Below, piece by piece: positions 6,508 through 8,969 of a stretch of DNA of 8,969 nt (position 1 is its first letter; each line of letters begins with the position of its first letter). Both the position numbers and the translations under genes were made by a program. The notes beneath the pieces were generated by a model that ran no database searches, was not told the origin of the DNA, and was given only the letters and a program-made list of their open reading frames with translations. The DNA comes from Parcubacteria group bacterium. Its GTDB lineage: Bacteria; Patescibacteriota; Minisyncoccia; Minisyncoccales; UBA10102. The stretch is taken from contig JACPHF010000023.1 in assembly GCA_016188735.1 (NCBI GenBank), forward strand, positions 1 through 8,969. Direction: 5' to 3'.

Positions 6508-7035
6508 CTAGATGACGCGCACCTCAGGGCAGGTCCGCGACTTGACGACGTGGTAGAACGTACCGAACATGTCGGTGATGCCCCTGATCTCGCGGGCCGC
6601 GGGGATCTTCGCCGGAGCGACCGCCATCTGGAAGGGCCTCAGAAAGATCATGAGGAACTTCTCCATGAAAGCGGTCAGGCTCTGCAGCCAACGGGCCTGG
6701 TCTTCCCTGGGAAGCGGGTTGCCGTTGACGCCGGTCGCGAAGAACGTCACGATCATGAAGACGAAGGCCAGGGCCAGCGCGAGAACGAGATCCCAGTCCA
6801 GCGGCTCCGCGGTGAAGGGAATGCCCAGCAGCGCGATTCCGCTCACGAGCACACCGAGGCCGAGCATGGGCTTGATCAGGTAGCCGGCGAGCCGGCTGAT
6901 CCGAGCGACGGGCACGAGCCAGATGAACAGGGTCCCCCAGAAGAACTTGCAGAAGTTGAGCTCTTCCGGGTCGACACCCCAGGCCGCGATGAAGAGACGC
7001 AGGAACCAGGACTGGCGCGAGATGGAAATGTGCAT
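6508..7035 (-). CDS. Small three-TM membrane protein of unknown function
   Basis: I do not recognise this protein. It has 175 residues. A short N-terminal amphipathic stretch (1-20) has several Trp and Phe. Likely membrane segments are about 31-48 (FFWGTLFIWLVPVARI), 57-76 (MLGLGVLVSGIALLGIPF) and 83-102 (LVLALALAFVFMIVTFFATG). A soluble C-terminal tail of about 70 residues follows. The NFCKFFW motif at 27-33 is distinctive and recalls small membrane proteins of phages and CPR genomes, but that is memory only. The ATG at 7035 has a GAAAGGGG site ten bases upstream and is preferred over an in-frame extension that would cross the promoter. About 90% of codons end in G or C (hand count, 18 of 175 end in A/T). 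By contrast hrcA shows about 63% over its first 75 codons. It is monocistronic with its own promoter and terminator. Confidence 0.75.
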   Translation of the reverse strand: MHISISRQSWFLRLFIAAWGVDPEELNFCKFFWGTLFIWLVPVARISRLAGYLIKPMLGLGVLVSGIALLGIPFTAEPLDWDLVLALALAFVFMIVTFFATGVNGNPLPREDQARWLQSLTAFMEKFLMIFLRPFQMAVAPAKIPAAREIRGITDMFGTFYHVVKSRTCPEVRVI

Positions 7036-7061
7036 TATCAATGAGCCCCTTTCCGCTTCAT

Positions 7062-7080
7062 CAGGTTCCTTATAAACCTG
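7062..7080 (-). other. Small hairpin in the 5' leader of the three-TM gene
   Basis: CAGGTT and AACCTG form a perfect six-base stem around a seven-base loop (TATAAGG on the minus strand). It lies just inside the predicted transcript start near 7083 and upstream of the ribosome binding site (7046-7052). It may stabilise the mRNA 5' end; it does not cover the ribosome binding site. Confidence 0.45.
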
Positions 7081-7089
7081 TGTATTTAA

Positions 7090-7118
7090 ATGATAGCATA
7101 TATAACCAAATCTGTCAA
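7090..7118 (-). promoter_or_regulatory. Promoter of the three-TM protein gene
   Basis: A perfect TTGACA (complement of 7113-7118) and TATCAT (complement of 7090-7095) are 17 bases apart, and TGC precedes the -10 (extended -10). Transcription would start near 7083, giving a leader of about 48 bases. Very strong by sequence. Confidence 0.85.
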
Positions 7119-7142
7119 CCCCTGTTTTGGATATTCTTCCTG

Positions 7143-7151
7143 TGGTATAAT
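7143..7151 (+). promoter_or_regulatory. Extended -10 promoter of corA
   Basis: TGG followed by a perfect TATAAT (7146-7151) forms an extended -10. No good -35 is seen at the right spacing. The -10 ends eight bases before the ATG at 7160, so transcription would start at or within two or three bases of the start codon. Confidence 0.65.
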
Positions 7152-7159
7152 TTCCTAAT

Positions 7160-7965
7160 ATGCTCAGAACCATTCAGGGCCCTGCCGTAAAATGGGTGGA
7201 CATTCAGAATCCAACCAAAGAAGACATTGACTCTACTATCCCGTATACAGCAAAGAAAGAAAAGAAACCCGCCCCAGGGAGCTTGATATTCTGGTTACCA
7301 AAGACGCGGTCATCACCGTGCACTACAGCTCCATTATTCCCGTGAAAGCCCTGTTTGACGACTGCAACCTGTATGCCGAAACGCGCAATACGTATATGAG
7401 CCAGGACGCGGGGAATCTTCTCTTTCATATTCTCAGCGGATTCTGGAAGCAATCTCTTTTGAAACTCACGAGGGTAAACCTGAAAATAGATCAGATTGAA
7501 GAAAAAATCTTCCAGGGAGAAGAACGCACCCAAGTGCGGGAAATCTCGCTGGCGAAGGCAGACGTCATCAACTTCTGGAGAATCGTTGAACCTCAGGGAG
7601 AAATTCTGAAGCTGCTCCGGAAAGAAGGAGTGAATTTCTTCGGGCCCGAGGTGGAACCCTATCTTTCAGACATCATGGACGACTACAACCAGTCGGTGCA
7701 CGAACTGGAAACGGCCAGGGAAACCGTACGGGCACTCGAAGAAACTAATAATTCCCTGCTCACCGCAAAGACGAACGAAGTCGTGCGCCTCCTTACCGTG
7801 ATTTCCACGCTCGTTCTCCCGCTCACGTTCATTGCCTCCGTCTTTGGCATGAATGCCCTGCTGCCGCTTGGGGATCATCCGAAAGATTTCTGGTTCATTT
7901 TGGCTTCCATGGCAATAGCCATGGCAATAATGTACTTCTATTTCAAGCGCAAGCGATGGGTGTAA
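7160..7965 (+). pseudogene. corA: CorA-family Mg2+ transporter, disrupted by internal deletion and frameshift
   Basis: CorA proteins are pentameric magnesium channels of the inner membrane. The start reads MLRTIQGPAVKWVDIQNPTKEDID, a normal CorA N-terminus. That frame then leaves similarity and stops near 7345. From about 7234 a second frame continues with LYYPVYSKERKETRPRELD, then DILVTKDAVITVHY, and on to the C-terminus at 7965. The last part holds the membrane segment LPLTFIASVF, the diagnostic GMN motif (codons near 7848-7856), a second membrane segment and a basic tail (KRKRW). Compared with the family, roughly 40 residues are missing between KEDI and LYYPVY, where FHPL...LED and RxKxExY usually lie. 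The junction is also out of frame, and a TGA precedes it in the downstream frame. A truncated product could start only at an internal GTG (7318) or ATG. It may be a true pseudogene or an assembly error. Confidence 0.85.
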
Positions 7966-8969
7966 GGTTCGCATTGATTCTCGTCATCCTTGTGGCTGCA
8001 TTTCTGAGACTGTGGCAGCTTCAGGACATTCCTCCCGGCATCTATCCTGACGAGGCGCAAAACGCAACGGATGCGATCCAAACCCTAGAAACCAGACAGC
8101 TCCAGGCCTTCTATCCCGCAAACAACGGCAGGGAAGGCCTTTTTAATAATCTGACGGCTCTCTCGTTCGCACTATTCGGCATCAGCATCTGGTCGTTTAA
8201 GATCGTGCCGGCTGTAGCCGGAATTCTCACCGTTTTTGCCCAATACCTTCTTTCCAAAGAACTTCTTGGGAAAATCCTGGATAAGAAACGGGCCGAACTT
8301 GCTGGGCTTCTTGCCGCGTTTCTCCTTGCGGTCTCGTTCTGGCATATAAATTTCAGCCGCATACAGTTCCGGGCAATTCTCGTGCCTCTCGTCCTTTCGT
8401 TTGCTTTCTTTTTCCTCTTACAGGGCATGCGCACCAGAAGAATCTGGAATTTTGCCGCTGCCGGCGTTATCTACGGCTTGGGTGCCTACACCTACATCAG
8501 CTTCCGGTTCTCGGCGCTGCTCATGGCAGGAGCTTTCTTCATATGGCTCTTCCAAGCACTCAAAGAACAATGGGAAAAACGATTCATTGTTTCATTCTGC
8601 GTTTTTTCTTTCATTGCCGTTGCGGCTGCAGCTCCCCTGCTCTTGTATTTCTTCTCCAATCCCGAGTTCCTCGTCTCCAGGGCCGAAGGCATCTCAATAT
8701 TTGCCAAAGAGAATCCCCTCGCGGCTTTTGGAGAAAGCCTGGGAAAACACCTTGCCATGTTTCACGTCGCAGGAGATTCCAACTGGCGCCATAACTTTTC
8801 AGGAGCTCCTGAATTGTCCCTGGCAGCCGGCCTCTTTGTGCTTATTGCAGTCGCATATGCTATCAAGCGATGGAATAGCGTCTATGTTCTTCTCTTCATT
8901 TGGTTCTTTGCCCTTCTATTGCCGGGAGTGCTTACCTTTGAAGGCATCCCGCATTCGCTCAGCGTCATC
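7956..8969 (+). CDS. GT-C membrane glycosyltransferase (GT39/ArnT-like), C-terminus outside window
   Basis: Integral membrane glycosyltransferase that probably uses a polyprenyl-phosphate sugar on the outer face of the membrane; the acceptor is unknown. The 338 visible residues begin with a membrane helix (3-20). An outward loop follows with the acidic pair Asp32-Glu33 in PPGIYPDEAQNATDA, the usual place of the catalytic Asp in GT-C enzymes. Hydrophobic segments lie at about 67-100, 113-130, 138-156, 165-200, 210-233, 286-303 and 308-326. The motif GDSNWRHNFSGAPEL (273-287) is typical of this subgroup, to my recollection. The ATG at 7956 overlaps the corA 3' end by ten bases and has no clear Shine-Dalgarno, so translation probably depends on corA. 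The frame is open to position 8969 with no stop. Family members are often 500-700 residues. Confidence 0.85.
   Translation, partial: MGVRFALILVILVAAFLRLWQLQDIPPGIYPDEAQNATDAIQTLETRQLQAFYPANNGREGLFNNLTALSFALFGISIWSFKIVPAVAGILTVFAQYLLSKELLGKILDKKRAELAGLLAAFLLAVSFWHINFSRIQFRAILVPLVLSFAFFFLLQGMRTRRIWNFAAAGVIYGLGAYTYISFRFSALLMAGAFFIWLFQALKEQWEKRFIVSFCVFSFIAVAAAAPLLLYFFSNPEFLVSRAEGISIFAKENPLAAFGESLGKHLAMFHVAGDSNWRHNFSGAPELSLAAGLFVLIAVAYAIKRWNSVYVLLFIWFFALLLPGVLTFEGIPHSLSVI

Noticed and set aside
6295..7044. A plus-strand open frame of 249 codons opposite the three-TM gene
   Set aside because: It is rich in Glu, Asp, Arg and Gly as expected from the antisense of GC-rich coding sequence. The minus strand has the promoter, ribosome binding site, membrane segments and terminator.
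7160..7240. Programmed frameshifting to join the two corA frames
   Set aside because: About 40 conserved residues are missing at the junction, so a frame change alone cannot restore a normal protein. No slippery heptamer with a following stem is seen there.

Overview
The window looks like a bacterial chromosome segment of roughly 50% GC. It most resembles a Patescibacteria/CPR genome of the Parcubacteria kind. This placement is inferred from gene style only: a short HrcA, a tRNA without an encoded CCA, operon-leading genes that look leaderless, a GT-C glycosyltransferase and CorA of the kind common in those genomes, and very tight gene packing. No marker gene here proves it.

Layout, left to right. 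On the minus strand, an S41 carboxyl-terminal processing protease (353-1561) is followed by the start of ribosomal protein bL9 (1-337, cut by the window edge). A stand-alone plus-strand gene (1656-2021) encodes a small DksA/TraR-type C4 zinc-finger protein with its own promoter and strong terminator. A tRNA-Lys(UUU) gene (2122-2192, minus) sits next to a GC-rich imperfect palindrome. Positions 2251-6378 on the minus strand hold a complete heat-shock operon, hrcA-grpE-dnaK-dnaJ. It is driven by a near-consensus promoter whose -35 box lies inside a variant CIRCE operator, so HrcA probably represses its own operon. Upstream is a second stand-alone minus-strand gene (6508-7035) for an unrecognised three-TM protein, again with its own promoter and terminator. 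Diverging from it is a CorA-family magnesium transporter gene (7160-7965) that carries an internal deletion and frameshift. Its 3' end overlaps a GT-C membrane glycosyltransferase gene (7956-8969) that runs off the window.

The chaperone genes form one functional unit: HrcA is the repressor, and DnaK, DnaJ and GrpE form the Hsp70 folding cycle. The protease fits the same protein-quality theme but is a separate transcription unit. The most unusual features are the co-varied CIRCE operator, the promoter-to-start distances that suggest leaderless mRNAs for three operon-leading genes, the contrast with two high-GC3 single-gene cassettes that have leaders and Shine-Dalgarno-like sites, and the broken corA. 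I see no CRISPR array, insertion sequence, toxin-antitoxin pair or defence system. I also see no clearly new multi-gene system. No stretch over 300 bases lacks a gene.
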